From NCBI GenBank assembly GCA_031289615.1, contig JAITPD010000026.1, forward strand, positions 1-37,810: a stretch of 37,810 nt of DNA, in the 5' to 3' direction. The DNA is from Lactobacillaceae bacterium. Its GTDB lineage: Bacteria > Bacillota > Bacilli > Lactobacillales > Lactobacillaceae. Below the pieces are notes generated by a model, which worked only from the letters and a program-made list of their open reading frames with translations, was not told the origin of the DNA and ran no database searches. Below are positions 25,169-34,075 of the stretch, in pieces (the stretch's first letter is position 1; every line of letters begins with the position of its first letter). Made by a program: the position numbers and the translations under genes.

Positions 25169-27523
25169 ATGGACGCACAACAATTACAGTTACAACTTTT
25201 TGGTTTCTTGAAAGCCAATAATACACAAGCTTATTCGGCACAATCTTTGACAGACGGATTACGCTTAGACGACGCGAACGGCTTTACCCAAGTGGTGCAA
25301 GCATTGGCAGTTTTGGAGCGCGAAGAAAAAGTTAAAGAAGTCGACGGCGCTTTTCAGTATAATGCAGCTAGCCAAGGCTTTATCGGGACATTCCGCTCGA
25401 ACGCAAAAGGTTTTGGTTTCGTAGCAGCTGAAGGATTAGACGATGATGTGTTCGTCAATCCAGACAACACCAAGCTTGCTTTAAATTTGGACCAAGTGCG
25501 CGTGTCATTGCTAACGAAGGGCGATGCTGCGACTGGCAAGGGACCTGAAGGAAAAGTCGAAGAAATTATCACGCATGACTTGAATCAAGTTGTGGGTGAA
25601 TTTAAGCTTGGTAGCGATTACGTTGGTTATATTGGAACGATTAATATCACTGACAAGAAGAACGCCAACTATGCTTTCTTGGTTGAGGATGGCGGAATCA
25701 AGGCTAACGATGGTGAAGTGGTTGTTGCGACCATTAAAAATTATCCAACGCCAGCGATGCCAAAGCAAATGTCAGGCCTAATTACTGAAACGATTGGTTA
25801 TAAGGACGAGCCCGGCGTTGACATCATGGCGATTGTGCACCGACATAAAGTTCCGGCGACGTTCCCAGAAGACGTTTTGGAGCAAGCTAAAAAAATTTCA
25901 GATACAGTGTTGGAGTCAGAGCGTGAGGGCCGTGAAGATATTACGGACCAGCCTTTGGTGACAATTGACTCAATTGAATCAAAGGACTTGGATGATGCGG
26001 TTGTAGTTTGGAAGATGGACAATGGGCATTTTCACTTGGGCGTGCACATTGCGGACGTTTCAAACTATGTCGTTGAAGGAACGCCACTCGATAAGGAAGC
26101 TTATAACCGTGGAACTTCTGTTTATTTGACGGACCGGGTGATTCCAATGTTGCCACGGAATATTTCAAATGGAATTGCTTCGTTAAATCCTAGCGTTGAC
26201 CGTTTGGCAATGTCAGCTGAGATGGAGTTTACGGCCAATGGTGACTTGGTCGATTACCGTTTGCATACTTCGGTCATGAAGTCACATGCGCGGATGACGT
26301 ATAAGGCTGTCAATGCAATTTTGGCGGGGGATGAAGAGTCTCGTTCAGAATACGCAGAACTAGTTCCGATGTTTGAAGAGATGGAGCAGTTGCATAATGC
26401 TTTGGCGCAAAAGCGGGTTGACCGTGGTGCGATTGAATTTGATGCACCTGAAGCCAAGATTATTGTGGACGAAAAGGGTAAGCCTACAGATATTCAGATT
26501 CGCGAACGTGGGTTGTCAGAACGTATGATTGAATCATTTATGTTGGCAGCTAACGAAACTGTGGCGATGCATTTTGATAAGTTGAACGTGCCATTTTTGT
26601 ACCGTGTCCACACGACGCCAGATACAGAAAAGAGTGTGCGCTTCTTTGAGTTTGTGAAAGCGCTTGGTGGTAAGGTTGCTGCTGATCCAAATGATGTGAA
26701 GCCAATGGATTTCCAAAAGATTCATGATGAATTTATGGGCTTGCCTTCAGAACAAATGGTTTCGACGATGATGCTACGGTCAATGCAACGAGCTGAATAT
26801 TCAAATGAACCTTTGGGCCACTTTGGCTTGGGTGCAGAATATTATACACACTTTACGTCGCCAATTCGCCGGTATCCGGACTTGACGGTGCACCGTTTGA
26901 TTAAGTGGTATGAAAAGCATGGTGTTGGTGAAGAAGCCCAAGCACAATATCGTTCACAGTTGCCAGAAATTGGCAAGGATACGTCTATGCGTGAACGGCG
27001 GGCGATTGATACCGAACGTGATACTGATGCCATGAAGAAGACTGAATTCATGGAAGACAAGGTTGGCGAAGAGATTGATGCTGTTGTCAACGGTGTGATG
27101 AAATTTGGGATGTTCGTTTCATTGCCAAATACGGTTGAAGGGCTGATTCACACGTCGAATTTGACGGATGATTATTATGCGTATGATGAAAGTCATTTGG
27201 CTTTGATTGGACGACGGTTCCATCATATTTACCAAATCGGGCAAGCCGTAAAGGTGAAGTTGATCCGGGTTGACAAGGAACAGAGCGCATTGGACTTTGT
27301 GCTGGTTGATCCGTCAGCTGCGCCAATTACAGATATTAAGGTCGCTGACGATCGCCGAGGAAGTTTTGGTGGTCGTAGTGGCGACAACAAGCGTGGTAAT
27401 AAGAACAACAATTCTAGTAAGGGAAGCAAGACCCATAATTCTGGAAAGCCGTTTGGAGCGCCAAGCGATAATCGTAAGCCAGAATCAAAGCACGGTTCAT
27501 TTAATCATAAGGGCCGCAAATAA
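25169..27523 (+). CDS. rnr: ribonuclease R
   Basis: The processive 3'-5' exoribonuclease degrades structured RNA. The order is an N-terminal winged-helix region (1-60), cold-shock/OB domains (about 65-220), the RNB catalytic domain (about 260-590) with the metal-binding aspartates of IDSIESKDLDDA, an S1 domain (about 640-715) and a basic Gly/Asn/Lys-rich tail. The product has 784 residues from the ATG at 25169; AAAAGGA is ten bases from it but only one base from the ATG at 25160, which would add three residues. It works with SmpB-tmRNA in rescue-linked mRNA decay, which fits smpB being next. Confidence 0.95.
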   Translation: MDAQQLQLQLFGFLKANNTQAYSAQSLTDGLRLDDANGFTQVVQALAVLEREEKVKEVDGAFQYNAASQGFIGTFRSNAKGFGFVAAEGLDDDVFVNPDNTKLALNLDQVRVSLLTKGDAATGKGPEGKVEEIITHDLNQVVGEFKLGSDYVGYIGTINITDKKNANYAFLVEDGGIKANDGEVVVATIKNYPTPAMPKQMSGLITETIGYKDEPGVDIMAIVHRHKVPATFPEDVLEQAKKISDTVLESEREGREDITDQPLVTIDSIESKDLDDAVVVWKMDNGHFHLGVHIADVSNYVVEGTPLDKEAYNRGTSVYLTDRVIPMLPRNISNGIASLNPSVDRLAMSAEMEFTANGDLVDYRLHTSVMKSHARMTYKAVNAILAGDEESRSEYAELVPMFEEMEQLHNALAQKRVDRGAIEFDAPEAKIIVDEKGKPTDIQIRERGLSERMIESFMLAANETVAMHFDKLNVPFLYRVHTTPDTEKSVRFFEFVKALGGKVAADPNDVKPMDFQKIHDEFMGLPSEQMVSTMMLRSMQRAEYSNEPLGHFGLGAEYYTHFTSPIRRYPDLTVHRLIKWYEKHGVGEEAQAQYRSQLPEIGKDTSMRERRAIDTERDTDAMKKTEFMEDKVGEEIDAVVNGVMKFGMFVSLPNTVEGLIHTSNLTDDYYAYDESHLALIGRRFHHIYQIGQAVKVKLIRVDKEQSALDFVLVDPSAAPITDIKVADDRRGSFGGRSGDNKRGNKNNNSSKGSKTHNSGKPFGAPSDNRKPESKHGSFNHKGRK

Positions 27524-27597
27524 TAGAGCATGAAGGGCTGGTTTTGTGTGAAACACTTGGTTATTTAAACCGCATACCCTAGCAAAGGAGGGGCAAA

Positions 27598-28062
27598 ATG
27601 GCAAAAAAGCAAAAGAAGACCAACGACGCATTAGCAACCAACAACAAAGCGCGCTACAATTATGCGATTGGCGAAACGTTTGAAGCTGGGATCGAGCTGA
27701 CTGGAACCGAAATAAAATCAGTTCGCGCAGGGCAAATTTCAATTGCAGACGGGTTCATCCAGGTTCGCAATGGACAAGCTTGGCTGGACAATGTCAACAT
27801 TGCCCTTTTTGCGCAAGGAAATCAGTTTAATCATGAACCGTTGCGAACTCGCCGTTTGTTGTTGCATAAGAATGAAATCACAAAGCTAGGGAAAGAATCA
27901 TCCGTAGCAGGTGTGACAATTGTACCGCTCAAGGTCTATCTCAAGCATGGCTTTGCAAAGGTTTTGCTCGGGATTGGAACCGGAAAGCACAGTTACGACA
28001 AGCGCGAAACGATTAAGAAGCGGGATCAGGAACGTGAATTACGGCGTTCTGTGAAAAGATAA
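27598..28062 (+). CDS. smpB: SsrA-binding protein SmpB
   Basis: The 154-residue basic protein has the SmpB core: [23 protein letters not shown], the [13 protein letters not shown] stretch and the KDKR-like C-terminal tail ([25 protein letters not shown]). It binds tmRNA and brings it to stalled ribosomes. AAAGGAGG lies just before the ATG. It follows rnr by 74 bases and is probably co-transcribed. A terminator follows. No tmRNA gene was seen in this window. Confidence 0.96.
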   Translation: MAKKQKKTNDALATNNKARYNYAIGETFEAGIELTGTEIKSVRAGQISIADGFIQVRNGQAWLDNVNIALFAQGNQFNHEPLRTRRLLLHKNEITKLGKESSVAGVTIVPLKVYLKHGFAKVLLGIGTGKHSYDKRETIKKRDQERELRRSVKR

Positions 28063-28077
28063 TTGATTTATTTTAGG

Positions 28078-28117
28078 ACTCAAAGTCGGAGAAAAATGCC
28101 GAATTTGAGTTTTTTAT
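28078..28117 (+). terminator. terminator of rnr-smpB
   Basis: ACTCAAA-G-TCGG pairs with CCGA-A-TTTGAGT (eleven pairs, one mismatch) and is followed by TTTTTT. Confidence 0.88.
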
Positions 28118-28248
28118 TTGGTCAAGTTATCACAAGCTTGTAATTAAAAATTAAACCTTACATGAGGGAAGACAAACAGTGTTTTTTCGTGCTAAACTTA
28201 GACTAATATTTTAAAAAATACCGTTGAGGTTTTAAGGGAGAAAACAGA

Positions 28249-29703
28249 ATGCGAAAATGGTTCTTTAGTTTAGCAATCTTAGTTGTAACAATTATGGGGA
28301 GTGTCGGGCTAACACAGTCGCACGCAATTGAAGCAGCAAGCAAGCCACATTATACGATCGTGACTGATTCAACTTATCCGCCATTTGAGTGGAAAACCAG
28401 CGATGGTAAATACGTGGGAATTGACCTTGACATGTTGAAGGCTATTTCTAAAAAAGAGGGCTTCACTTATGATTTGAAGCCAATGAGTTTTAATGCTGCA
28501 GTTCAGTCAGTGCAAGCTGGGCAAGCTGATGGTATTTTAGCCGGAATGTCGATTACTGATGAACGAAAAGAGTCATTTGATTTTGGAACGCCGTACTACG
28601 AATCAGGTGTGGTGGTTTCAGTGGCTAAAAACAGCAAGATCACAAAGCTGAGCCAGTTGAAGGGCAAGACTGTTGCGGTTAAGACTGGGACGGCCGGCTA
28701 CACGTTTGCGCAAAGTATTCAAAAGAAGTACGGCTTCAAAATGGTGTCGTACAATGATTCAAGCATGATGTATGACGTTGTTTCGACTGGAAACGCGTCT
28801 GCTGCGTTTGAAGATTTGCCCGTGATGGCCTATGCAATCAAGCAAGGGGTGGATTTGAAGATTATCACCAAGCCTGCATCAACTGCTTGGTATGGCTTCG
28901 GTGTGAAAAAGGGTACAAATGCCGCGCTGCTTAAGTCTTTTAATGCTGGTTACAAAGATTTGGTGGCCAGTGGCGAATACGACAAGATTGTCAAAGAATA
29001 CCTTGGTAACACTGGGAAGAAGTACGCTGAAGACATGAAGACCACCGGAAGCAATCACACGTTTGGTGGAATCATCAAAGAAAATTCGAGTTCGTTTATT
29101 GACGGTTTGTGGATGACGGTGCAGATGACGATTTTGGGAATTGTCTTGGCATCAATCTGGGGCTTGTTGCTTGGAACGATGGGAATTGCGCCATCTAAGT
29201 TTGTGCGTGGAATTTCAACGACGATTATTTATATTTTCCGTGGGTTGCCAATGCTAGTTTTGGCGTTCTTTATCTATATCGGAATTCCGAACTTGACTGG
29301 ACAAAAAGTGCCTGCGTTTACTGCTGGAATTTTGACGCTGGTGCTAAACGAAGGTGCATATATTGGTTCGTTCGTCCGTGGTGGCTTCCTCTCAGTCGAT
29401 GGTGGTCAGTTAGAAGCAGCTCGTTCGCTTGGTCTACCATATGGTAAGGCGATGCGTAAGGTCATCATGCCACAAGGAATTCGTCTGACGATTCCAAGTT
29501 TTGTTAATCAATTCATTATCACGTTGAAAGATACATCAATTTTGTCAGCAATTGGCCTGGTCGAATTGACGCAAACAGGAACGTTGATTATTGCCCGGAA
29601 TCTGCAAGGGTTTAAGGTTTGGCTTATCATTGGTCTGATGTATGTGACCGTTATTACGTTGCTCACATGGCTTTCAAACTGGGTAGAAAAGAGGATGAAG
29701 TAA
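28249..29703 (+). CDS. amino-acid ABC transporter, substrate-binding protein fused to permease
   Basis: The 484-residue protein has a signal or anchor segment (1-28), a family 3 extracellular solute-binding domain (about 34-265, opening YTIVTDSTYPPFEW) and then a HisM-type permease domain (about 285-480) with the EAA loop EAARSLGLPYGKAMRKVIMPQ, which contacts the ATPase. Such fusions are known in lactic acid bacteria (GlnP of Lactococcus, for glutamine/glutamate). The substrate here is a polar amino acid; the exact one cannot be read from the sequence. AAGGGAG precedes the ATG. The ATPase gene starts on the base after its stop codon. Confidence 0.92.
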   Translation: MRKWFFSLAILVVTIMGSVGLTQSHAIEAASKPHYTIVTDSTYPPFEWKTSDGKYVGIDLDMLKAISKKEGFTYDLKPMSFNAAVQSVQAGQADGILAGMSITDERKESFDFGTPYYESGVVVSVAKNSKITKLSQLKGKTVAVKTGTAGYTFAQSIQKKYGFKMVSYNDSSMMYDVVSTGNASAAFEDLPVMAYAIKQGVDLKIITKPASTAWYGFGVKKGTNAALLKSFNAGYKDLVASGEYDKIVKEYLGNTGKKYAEDMKTTGSNHTFGGIIKENSSSFIDGLWMTVQMTILGIVLASIWGLLLGTMGIAPSKFVRGISTTIIYIFRGLPMLVLAFFIYIGIPNLTGQKVPAFTAGILTLVLNEGAYIGSFVRGGFLSVDGGQLEAARSLGLPYGKAMRKVIMPQGIRLTIPSFVNQFIITLKDTSILSAIGLVELTQTGTLIIARNLQGFKVWLIIGLMYVTVITLLTWLSNWVEKRMK

Positions 29704-30462
29704 ATGGAAAACAAGACGCTAGGTAAAAAGCATGTTGTTGAAGTGCGCGATTTGCACAAGAGCTACGGTGACAATGAAGTGCTTAAAGGGATTTCGTTGG
29801 ATGTGGCTGAAGGTGAAGTGGTCGTAATGATTGGCCCATCTGGTTCAGGGAAGTCGACGTTTTTGCGTGCGCTCAACAAATTAGAAGAAATTAACTCTGG
29901 CCAAATTGTGATCAACGGCTGGGATTTGAAGAACCCTAAAAATAATATCAATAAGACGCGTGAGACAATTGGGATGGTTTTCCAACATTTTAATCTGTTT
30001 CCACATTTGACGGTCCTTGAAAATATGATCTTGGCACCGGTCGAGCTTGGCAAGAAAAGCAAAGAAGAAGCAACTGCGACGGCTTTGCAACTGCTAGAAC
30101 GCGTGGGTCTTTCTGACAAGGCTAACGTAAAGCCCAACACACTTTCAGGTGGACAAAAACAACGTGTGGCGATTGCGCGTGCTTTAGAGATGAATCCTAA
30201 GATTATGTTGTTTGATGAGCCGACTTCTGCTCTGGATCCTGAAATGGTTGGGGATGTCCTTGGCGTGATGAAGGATTTGGCCGCTGATGGAATGACGATG
30301 ATTGTGGTGACACACGAGATGGGCTTTGCAAAACAAGTTGCTGATCGGGTCGTTTTCTTTGCAGAGGGTTTGATTCAAGAAGAAGGCGTTCCAGGTGAAA
30401 TCTTTGACAATCCACAAAATGCTCGGACAAAGGATTTCTTGGATAAGGTTTTGAACGCTTAA
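29704..30462 (+). CDS. glnQ: amino-acid ABC transporter ATP-binding protein
   Basis: The 252-residue ATPase powers the transporter encoded upstream. Walker A is GPSGSGKST (44-52), the Q-loop is VFQHFN (92-97), the ABC signature is LSGGQKQR (147-154), Walker B is IMLFDEP with Asp171-Glu172, and the switch histidine is His204. All are intact. The ATG directly follows the stop codon of the fusion gene, with GAGGATGAAG as ribosome binding site, so the two are one operon. The sequence belongs to the GlnQ/HisP polar amino acid group; the symbol reflects family, not proven substrate. Confidence 0.92.
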   Translation: MENKTLGKKHVVEVRDLHKSYGDNEVLKGISLDVAEGEVVVMIGPSGSGKSTFLRALNKLEEINSGQIVINGWDLKNPKNNINKTRETIGMVFQHFNLFPHLTVLENMILAPVELGKKSKEEATATALQLLERVGLSDKANVKPNTLSGGQKQRVAIARALEMNPKIMLFDEPTSALDPEMVGDVLGVMKDLAADGMTMIVVTHEMGFAKQVADRVVFFAEGLIQEEGVPGEIFDNPQNARTKDFLDKVLNA

Positions 30463-30493
30463 GTTGCGGTTTTAAGTGAGGGAGGTTGTGACA

Positions 30494-31549
30494 ATGTTGA
30501 AAATTGCTTATGTCGGGTTTGGAAAAAGTACAAATCGGTATCATTTACCATACTTGAAGTTACGAACGGACAAGTTCCAGGTCGCACGAATTGTGACGCC
30601 AACTTTAGGCAAACGTCCACTTGAACAGAGTGCACTGGAAGCAACTGGAACGATTTTCTCAACAGATATTACAACAATTGTAGATGATGACACGATTGAT
30701 TTAGTAGTCGTTGTAACGCCTGCGCCATCACATTTTGCATTAGTCAAACAACTCCTTGAAGCAGGCAAAAACGTGTTAGTCGATAAGCCAATGGTGACTT
30801 CGATTGAGGAAGCCAAAGAATTGTTAGCACTAGCGAAGCAGAAGAAGTTATTCGTGATGCCGTTTCAAAATCGACGGTTTGACTCAGACTATCTAACGTT
30901 AAAACACGTTTTGGAAACAGGATATGTTGGCCGGCCCGTTGAATTGGAGCTCCACATGGATCATTACCGACCTGAAGATGGCCGTGCAAAGGGTGCGCCA
31001 ATCGATGGTTCTTGGTATGGGCATGGAGTGCATTTAGTAGATCAAATTGTTGCTTTGTTTGGAATGCCCGAAGCTGTAACGTATGATTTGCGAGCAACGC
31101 GCTTAAAAGTGGCAGAAATTGATGATCAGTTTGAAGTTAACTTGCATTATCCGGATGCATTTAAGGCCACAGTGCAATCAACAGAGCTTGCGTCAGTAGC
31201 CTATCCAAAATGGATTTTGCATGGTACAAAAGGAACCTTCATCAAACAAAATATCGACCAACAAGAGTATGATTTGAAGACTGGAATCATGCCTGGAACA
31301 CCAGGGTTTGGAGATGACGCTCCGCAAGATTTTGGCAAGGTTGTTTACTATAATCAAAATGGTGATCGCATTGAAAAAGTGATTCCGACCGTGCATGGTG
31401 ATTATGGAATGGTTTATGATACTATCTATGAAAGCTTGGTTAATGGCGCACCTAAGTTAGTGACGGACGAGCAAATTATTTCCGATATTACACTGCTTGC
31501 TGCTGGATACACAAATAACGGGCCACACGTGGTCAATTTTAATAAGTAA
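30494..31549 (+). CDS. Gfo/Idh/MocA family NAD(P)-dependent oxidoreductase
   Basis: The protein has 351 residues from the ATG at 30494. GGGAGG stands eight bases before this ATG; the in-frame GTG at 30476 lies upstream of that site. The N-terminal Rossmann fold opens IAYVGFGKSTNRYHLPYL, very like the YhhX branch of the family. The cofactor and substrate-site motif is DKP (Lys98), the counterpart of the EKP motif. The family oxidises or reduces sugars and inositols; the substrate is not evident. It follows glnQ by about 30 bases and could be read through from the transporter operon. A terminator follows. Confidence 0.88.
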   Translation: MLKIAYVGFGKSTNRYHLPYLKLRTDKFQVARIVTPTLGKRPLEQSALEATGTIFSTDITTIVDDDTIDLVVVVTPAPSHFALVKQLLEAGKNVLVDKPMVTSIEEAKELLALAKQKKLFVMPFQNRRFDSDYLTLKHVLETGYVGRPVELELHMDHYRPEDGRAKGAPIDGSWYGHGVHLVDQIVALFGMPEAVTYDLRATRLKVAEIDDQFEVNLHYPDAFKATVQSTELASVAYPKWILHGTKGTFIKQNIDQQEYDLKTGIMPGTPGFGDDAPQDFGKVVYYNQNGDRIEKVIPTVHGDYGMVYDTIYESLVNGAPKLVTDEQIISDITLLAAGYTNNGPHVVNFNK

Positions 31550-31555
31550 AGCTGA

Positions 31556-31587
31556 AATGAGATCTAATATTAGGTCTCATTTTTTTA
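31556..31587 (+). terminator. terminator after the oxidoreductase gene
   Basis: AATGAGATCT and AGGTCTCATT form a stem with one T-G pair around AATATT and are followed by TTTTTT. Confidence 0.85.
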
Positions 31588-31625
31588 CGGATTTAAAATT
31601 TTAATGCAGATTTTAAATTCTGTTG

Positions 31626-31631
31626 TATAAT
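31626..31631 (+). promoter_or_regulatory. -10 box of the lacto-usp RNA
   Basis: A perfect TATAAT lies about ten bases before the expected start of the structured RNA. The -35 region is AT-rich with no clear consensus. Confidence 0.55.
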
Positions 31632-31639
31632 TTAGATAT

Positions 31640-31869
31640 AGCGAATTCCTTAGACGTACGCGTGATTCAACTTATCATTATGTTGCTTTACAACTTTCTT
31701 AAAAGGGAATAGCGGAAAGCCGGCGGAGCATACCTTTACATTTGGTAGCTGCAATCGCTGTCTTAGTACCCACTTTCTTATATTAGGAGCCAACTATGAC
31801 GGATCTACCAACGGCGCCATACAAGTGTTCGCGGCCTACTGCAGCTCTTTAGCTCAGTGGGCCATTTTT
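31640..31869 (+). ncRNA. lacto-usp RNA (probable 6S RNA)
   Basis: An ORF-free, GC-richer stretch of about 230 bases stands between a TATAAT box and a strong terminator (31833-31863, GGCC-ACTG-AGCT stem, then ATTTTTA). It is followed by a gene for a small hypothetical membrane protein and then by usp. The lacto-usp motif is known only from Lactobacillales, only at this place (before an operon of a hypothetical gene and usp), and has been proposed to be the 6S RNA of these bacteria. The terminator inside the leader supports a free-standing RNA. I matched it by context and layout, not by covariance search. Confidence 0.75.
31833..31869 (+). terminator. terminator of the lacto-usp RNA
   Basis: GGCC, ACTG and AGCT on the left pair with AGCT, CAGT and GGCC on the right around CTTT, followed by ATTTTTA. 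The right arm resembles a tRNA D-arm by chance. Confidence 0.8.
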
Positions 31870-31902
31870 ATTGTTAATTTTGATTAGTAAAGGAATGAAA
31901 AA

Positions 31903-32178
31903 ATGATTATTGCCGTAGAAATACTGTTTGCCCTTTTGATTATTGGAATTGGAAGTGTATTGTTAAAAAAGCGCTCTGGATTTATGGGATTGACTGAAAA
32001 ACAAGTTCGTTTCACCGCCACGAGCTTTGGAATTTGGTTTATTTTGTTAGGAATCGGAACTTTGATTTGCATCTTGATTTGGGGTGGCGCACCGTGGCCA
32101 GCGACGGGATTCCTAGTCGTAGCAACGCTTTCAACCACTCTTTTAGCAATGATTATCAGCAAAAAAATATTCAAGTAG
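31903..32178 (+). CDS. small membrane protein of the lacto-usp locus
   Basis: The 91-residue protein has three predicted membrane segments (about 3-21, 40-60 and 68-86) and a short basic tail (SKKIFK). I do not recognise a named family. It occupies the place of the hypothetical gene that always stands between the lacto-usp RNA and usp. AAAGGA lies before the ATG. It may be expressed by read-through of the RNA terminator. Function is unknown. Confidence 0.8.
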   Translation: MIIAVEILFALLIIGIGSVLLKKRSGFMGLTEKQVRFTATSFGIWFILLGIGTLICILIWGGAPWPATGFLVVATLSTTLLAMIISKKIFK

Positions 32179-32221
32179 ATAATTTTTCATATATCGTTCA
32201 TGAAAAGGTTTCCAAATGCTG

Positions 32222-32227
32222 TATAAT
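32222..32227 (+). promoter_or_regulatory. -10 box of usp
   Basis: TATAAT lies 43 bases before the usp ATG and after the stop of the membrane protein gene, suggesting that usp also has its own promoter. No clear -35 box is seen. Confidence 0.45.
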
Positions 32228-32269
32228 AATAATATACAAACTATTGCATCACTCATGGAGGGTAATATT

Positions 32270-32713
32270 ATGGCAACAGATTTGAACTACAATCACATTA
32301 TGGTACCAGTTGACGGATCAAAAGAAGCAGAAGCAGCATTGGAAAAGGCTATTGCGGTAACAAAGCGTAATAACGGCTTCTTGCACATCTTGCACGTTAT
32401 CGATACTCGCGCATTCCAAAATGTGGCAGATTTCAAGACAACCATGGTTGAGCAAGTGGCAGAAACTGCTAAGAAGACTTTGGATGTTTACTTGAAGCAA
32501 GCTAAAGATGCTGGTGTTGAAAATGTTGAATATACTATTGAGTATGGTTCACCAAAGGATATTATTGGGCACCAAGCTGTTGAAAAGTTGAATATTGATT
32601 TGATTATGATGGGAGCAACTGGATTGAATGCAATCGAGCGTCTCTTGATTGGGTCAGTTACTGAATATGTAACACGCTCAGCAAAGGTTGATACTTTGAT
32701 TATTCGTGCATAA
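32270..32713 (+). CDS. universal stress protein, UspA family
   Basis: The protein has 147 residues from the ATG at 32270. GGAGGG lies just before it; extending the frame upstream runs into a -10 box. The fold opens YNHIMVPVDGSKEAEAALEKA, and the ATP-binding signature is MGATGLNAIERLLIGSVTEYVTRSA (G-2x-G-9x-G(S/T) pattern) near residues 113-137, so it is probably an ATP-binding Usp. These soluble proteins accumulate under stress; the exact action is unknown. Confidence 0.93.
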   Translation: MATDLNYNHIMVPVDGSKEAEAALEKAIAVTKRNNGFLHILHVIDTRAFQNVADFKTTMVEQVAETAKKTLDVYLKQAKDAGVENVEYTIEYGSPKDIIGHQAVEKLNIDLIMMGATGLNAIERLLIGSVTEYVTRSAKVDTLIIRA

Positions 32714-32890
32714 CATCACTTAAAAGTTGGTTTTAATATTAAAATTAATTAAATTTAACTAAAGAAAGTAAGGGGAAGGGTAAAAATTTGCCACTTCCTT
32801 TTATTTATGTGCAAAAAAATGCAATTTATTCTATGATAGAAGTATATAAACGGAGTAAAGGCGTGAAGACACGCAAAACGAGGCAGTATT

Positions 32891-33958
32891 ATGGAGATAC
32901 CTTTAACAGCAACAGCATTAAATAAACGAAACGGAATTACCGTAATTGGATCAGTGGGCGACCCTGAAGCAATTGTGACGATCAATTTGACAGATGATTC
33001 AACGGTGCAACCTAATGTCGATGAGAACGGTTCTTTCATCGCGCAATTGGAACGTAAAAAAGCGCTCGGTGAAATTAAAGTGGTGGCGATGCTTCGCGAT
33101 GATGTGAATAGTCGAACAGAGACGATTTTGCACACGGTAGCACAAAAGCCAATTGTCACGGCGGTTTTGTCAACACAAGGAATTATGCGCAAGCTGACTG
33201 GTTCGGTTAATCAGCCAGGCTTGTTCATTGAAGTGCATACTCCTGAAAATGCGCATCCAATTGAAGTGTTGGTTGACGATAATTTTGAATTTGAGTTACA
33301 GATTCCAATTGCGTTGCGTCCAGAAGATATTCGCGTAACGGCGTTGAACCCTTTGACTGGTGAACATCTAGAAGTACCAGTTGAACTAGGTGTGACGACC
33401 AAGACGATGACGATTCCTATTTTAACGGATGAAATGATCACGAGCTATGCGGCCGAAGCAGAACACCGTCGGGCAGCCGAAGAAGCACATGATCAAGCTT
33501 TGATGGAAAAGGTAGCTGCATCGGAAGCGTTTGTAACTTCGATCGTTGAAACGTTGCAACCGCCAGCTAGTGAAGAAATTGTTGAGCCGGAGTCAAATGC
33601 GTCAGAAGCTGATCTTTCAGAGCCTGAGACAGCAACAAGTGCAGCACCTGTCTTTAAGCCTGAAGAACAAGTAGTTGTTGAAACTTTGGAGCCAGTCGAA
33701 GATGAAACAGCTACTGAAACTGAAGCGGTTGAAGAAGACTCAACTTCAGAAGCAGACGCAACTGAAGATTCAAAAGCTGAAGTGGTAGAAGATTCACAAG
33801 CCGAAGCGACAGCAGAGCCCGCAACGGAAGCAACAGAAGAAGTTGAAGCTTCACAAGCAGAAGAAACAGACGACACAACACAGGTTCATTCACGTTCAGA
33901 ACGAAAGGAAAAGCGTGGAATCGGAGCGTTCTTCCGATGGTTGTTTGTACGAAACTAA
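32891..33958 (+). CDS. acidic protein with Ig-like N-terminal domains and a basic amphipathic tail
   Basis: The 355-residue protein is of unrecognised function. Residues about 1-180 look like two bacterial Ig-like beta domains (GITVIGSVGDPEAIVTINL and a second unit from about 97). A charged helix follows (about 185-215). Then come about 120 residues very rich in Glu, Thr, Ser, Ala and Asp with loose repeats, probably disordered. The last 23 residues are basic and hydrophobic (RSERKEKRGIGAFFRWLFVRN), fit for membrane contact. There is no signal peptide, so it may be cytosolic and tethered by its tail. ACGAGG precedes the ATG. It is monocistronic, with terminators after it. Confidence 0.7.
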   Translation: MEIPLTATALNKRNGITVIGSVGDPEAIVTINLTDDSTVQPNVDENGSFIAQLERKKALGEIKVVAMLRDDVNSRTETILHTVAQKPIVTAVLSTQGIMRKLTGSVNQPGLFIEVHTPENAHPIEVLVDDNFEFELQIPIALRPEDIRVTALNPLTGEHLEVPVELGVTTKTMTIPILTDEMITSYAAEAEHRRAAEEAHDQALMEKVAASEAFVTSIVETLQPPASEEIVEPESNASEADLSEPETATSAAPVFKPEEQVVVETLEPVEDETATETEAVEEDSTSEADATEDSKAEVVEDSQAEATAEPATEATEEVEASQAEETDDTTQVHSRSERKEKRGIGAFFRWLFVRN

Positions 33959-33973
33959 TTAAATCATTTTATG

Positions 33974-34001
33974 ACCTCATCTAATTTGGTTGAGGTTTTT
34001 T
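33974..34001 (+). terminator. terminator after the Ig-like protein gene
   Basis: ACCTCA and TGAGGT enclose an 11-base loop and are followed by TTTTT. Confidence 0.75.
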
Positions 34002-34008
34002 GCATGCT

Positions 34009-34046
34009 AAAAAGATCCGGACAAATGCAAGCCGGATCTTTTGTTT
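34009..34046. terminator. bidirectional terminator between convergent genes
   Basis: AAAGATCCGG and CCGGATCTTT form a perfect 10-pair stem, with T-rich sequence on both sides when read on either strand. It serves the minus-strand gene that ends at 34076 and backs up the terminator before it. Confidence 0.8.
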
Positions 34047-34075
34047 TTGGTGTAGGTGAGTGATGAAAAAATTCA

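Noticed and set aside
31845-31863. TAGCTCAGTGGGCC resembling a tRNA D-arm
   Set aside because: No acceptor, anticodon or T-arm can be built around it, and the bases form the right arm of a terminator.
33493-33876. 127-codon minus-strand open frame encoding a Ser/Val-rich product
   Set aside because: It mirrors the Glu/Thr/Ser-rich repeats of the plus-strand gene and has the composition expected of an antisense shadow.
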